From Lichtheimia corymbifera B2541 (taxonomy: Eukaryota; Mucoromycota; Mucoromycetes; Mucorales; Lichtheimiaceae), in the NCBI GenBank assembly GCA_000697475.1, contig JNEU01001064.1, forward strand, positions 62,001-126,000: 64,000 nt of DNA. The letters run 5' to 3'. The notes beneath the pieces were generated by a model. The model saw only the letters and a program-made list of their open reading frames with translations. It was not told the DNA's origin and searched no databases. The position numbers and the translations under genes are program-made. Positions 62,230 to 64,000 of the stretch are shown piece by piece. Positions within the stretch are counted from its first letter, which is position 1, and each line of letters starts with the position of its first letter.

Positions 62230-63330
62230 AAAGAACAAAAGCATCTAGATACGATGATGTATATATGATCCAATTCTATTTCCCCTTGCAACCCAGAAAC
62301 CAACCAGGTGATTCACATAATGACCATATGAGCTGATAGCACGATACCCTAGGTATTGATGTTGTATCCAGTGTTTATTCGATGGAAGTCGAAGAAAAAG
62401 ACGTGTGGTAAATAAGAATATATCTCAATGATATAGATAAAGGAACAACACTGTCGAATGAAGAAGGTATGAATGAATCATGTAGAGCCAGCGGGTACTA
62501 TTGTGTCATTGTATTCTTGGTTGCTGCCGTCATAAGCATCTTCTTCCACGTTTCTGTGCATGAATTGGCCTTCGTCAAGGATAAAAGCCTCTCAACCATC
62601 CCATCCCATCCCATCCATCATCATCCTCAGTCGTATTTACGTGATCGCTCCTGCTGACAACGCGACAAATAATCACCACGAGTTCTCATCACTGCGCTTG
62701 ATTGCATCCACCCATCCATAACCATTGCAAGTCCAATAAGACCCCTCTCTGATCGCTGCTGGTATGCTTCCTTTTCCATCCGGTTGTTGGTCTATCTCTT
62801 TCTTGCCCAATTTCATTAAGCTCAACCAGGCGTAGATCGCTTTTATTGGGATGTACTTGATAACTGATATGGCATAATCCATAGGGATCCGCATGTATTA
62901 AAGCAAGTTGCTACACGTAAATAAACTGCTTCTATACAATGGCTATCTGCTGTCCACGCAAAAGCGGCTGTAAGCCTAGTTGCTGCAAATAACTTGAAGA
63001 CAACGGGGGCAAGGGCCTTGCTAATAGCAACTGCTGGAATGAACGCTGTTACGATTGGTTGTGGTAGAGGAGCGTACAAGAGGAGGTGGAGAGTCAAGAA
63101 ACGAGGGTGTTGTAGTGGGGTGCACACGCCATGGGACTTGCCATTCAGTCAAAGACAATCGGATCATGACAATCGTAGGGTGGACATGATGGGTTGAAAA
63201 AGAGCAATCGTTCGCAAGTGCTGGTTATAGTTGAATGGAGCAACAGTTGAGAATGGGAAGAAGGGACAAGAGGTTGGATGTGGAAGAAGTGGAAATTAAA
63301 TAGGCCAGGCACTGTCAGACAAATCCATCC
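62230..63330 (-). repeat. Repeat module, copy 4 (C4)
   Basis: Reverse-oriented copy. HPRFLTLHLLLYAPLPQP, WTADSHCIEAVYLRVATCF and AAIREGSYWTCNGYGW on the minus strand match the other copies. It has an insertion of roughly 130 bp (about 62320-62455) relative to copy 2 and several stops. Confidence 0.65.
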
Positions 63331-64000
63331 ACACTGTAATTAATGCATAACCTTGAGATCACCCTCCTCGAACCTCGAACTTGCACACAAGGTCCTCTTG
63401 AACATGCTTATCAACTTTGTCCTAATAAAGAACCCATGCTTCATACAAAGATTTTGAATGGGAGGGTGGAATGGGGGGGGGGTTTACTAAACCAGATGGA
63501 AATTGGGAAAGCGCCGGATTCATTGAAATGCCAAACAGAATGAATAACACTTGGATTCCCCTTTCGAACTCGATACTGGGTAAGCAGGTTCGCTGAGTTA
63601 TGCTGATCACCTCCATTCATTTAAAAATCGCACGTTTCATTATGATCTTATGAATCGGGAGGTCCAAATATAGGAGAGATGATGGACGGACAGAACGCAA
63701 GTAGGGTGTATAGTGCACGTCCCCGCGATTGTCCACCTCTATCATGAAACTTGGCCAGACGGTGGGCTTCGACATGCTGATCAACTCCATTCATATAAAA
63801 ACGACATGCTTCATATGAAGCTCTGGAATGGGAGCGTCCGACCGATCAACGGCAGGGAATATATTATGTAGTGTAAGCGTTGCCCACCTCAACCTTGAAA
63901 TTTTCAGAAGATGCTCTTGGAGACACTGATCAGCTTCGCCATAATAGAGACCTCAGCAGGCTTCATTTGAAAATCTTGAATGGGAGGCTGTACTGCAGGA
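63331..64000 (-). repeat. Monomer array next to copy 4, runs off the window end
   Basis: Reverse-strand ~170-190 bp monomers with cores near 63404, 63600, 63775 and 63930 (CATGCTGATCAA and variants), in the same position relative to copy 4 as the arrays flanking copies 1 and 2. It continues to the end of the sequence. Confidence 0.7.

Overview
The window is eukaryotic nuclear DNA from a filamentous fungus. Its genes carry many short introns (about 50-90 bp, GT-AG, with branch points such as CTAAC), pyrimidine-rich leaders and fungal gene families (Cbk1/Orb6, Mss51, Cds1, Cdc25, Ase1, Vps45, Nup49). Genes such as a TTC36 homologue and a three-SH3 CIN85-like protein fit an early-diverging lineage; my inference is Mucoromycota (Mucorales-like), which the sequence alone does not prove. 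No operon, phage, bacterial mobile element or CRISPR array is present.

Layout. 1-8 kb: an NDR/Cbk1 kinase and two tandem DHA1-type MFS transporters (minus strand). The first transporter looks frameshifted, and a kinase fragment between them suggests an old tandem duplication. 8.5-16 kb: a peroxisomal enoyl-CoA hydratase-like enzyme, a small membrane protein, Mss51 (mitochondrial COX1 translation) and Cds1 (CDP-diacylglycerol synthesis). 16-28.4 kb: a Ras GEF with SH3 and WW domains, a RING protein, Ase1/PRC1, Vps45 and eIF6. 28.4-32.3 kb: gene-poor, with one tRNA-Glu(CTC). 32.3-48.4 kb: a transcription-factor-like protein with no zinc cluster, TTC36, a CIN85-like adaptor, a LisH-CTLH-WD40 protein, a C2/class-3 lipase, class II aldolase and a WW protein. 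48.4-56.8 kb: a gene-free repeat block. 56.8-60.7 kb: an FG nucleoporin of the Nup49/Nup58 family. 60.7-64 kb: poorly resolved ORFs and another copy of the repeat module.

The genes are mostly unrelated housekeeping and signalling loci; I see no metabolic cluster. Several encode parts of growth and trafficking systems (Cbk1, Ras GEF, Vps45, endocytic adaptor, microtubule bundler), but adjacency does not imply a pathway. The least explained part is the repeat block. It holds four decayed copies of a ~1.1 kb module (two of them facing each other as a ~4.5 kb imperfect palindrome), satellite-like monomers with a core like TTGATCAGCATG, and two ~445 bp fold-back palindromes whose arms appear to be diverged copies of the same monomer.
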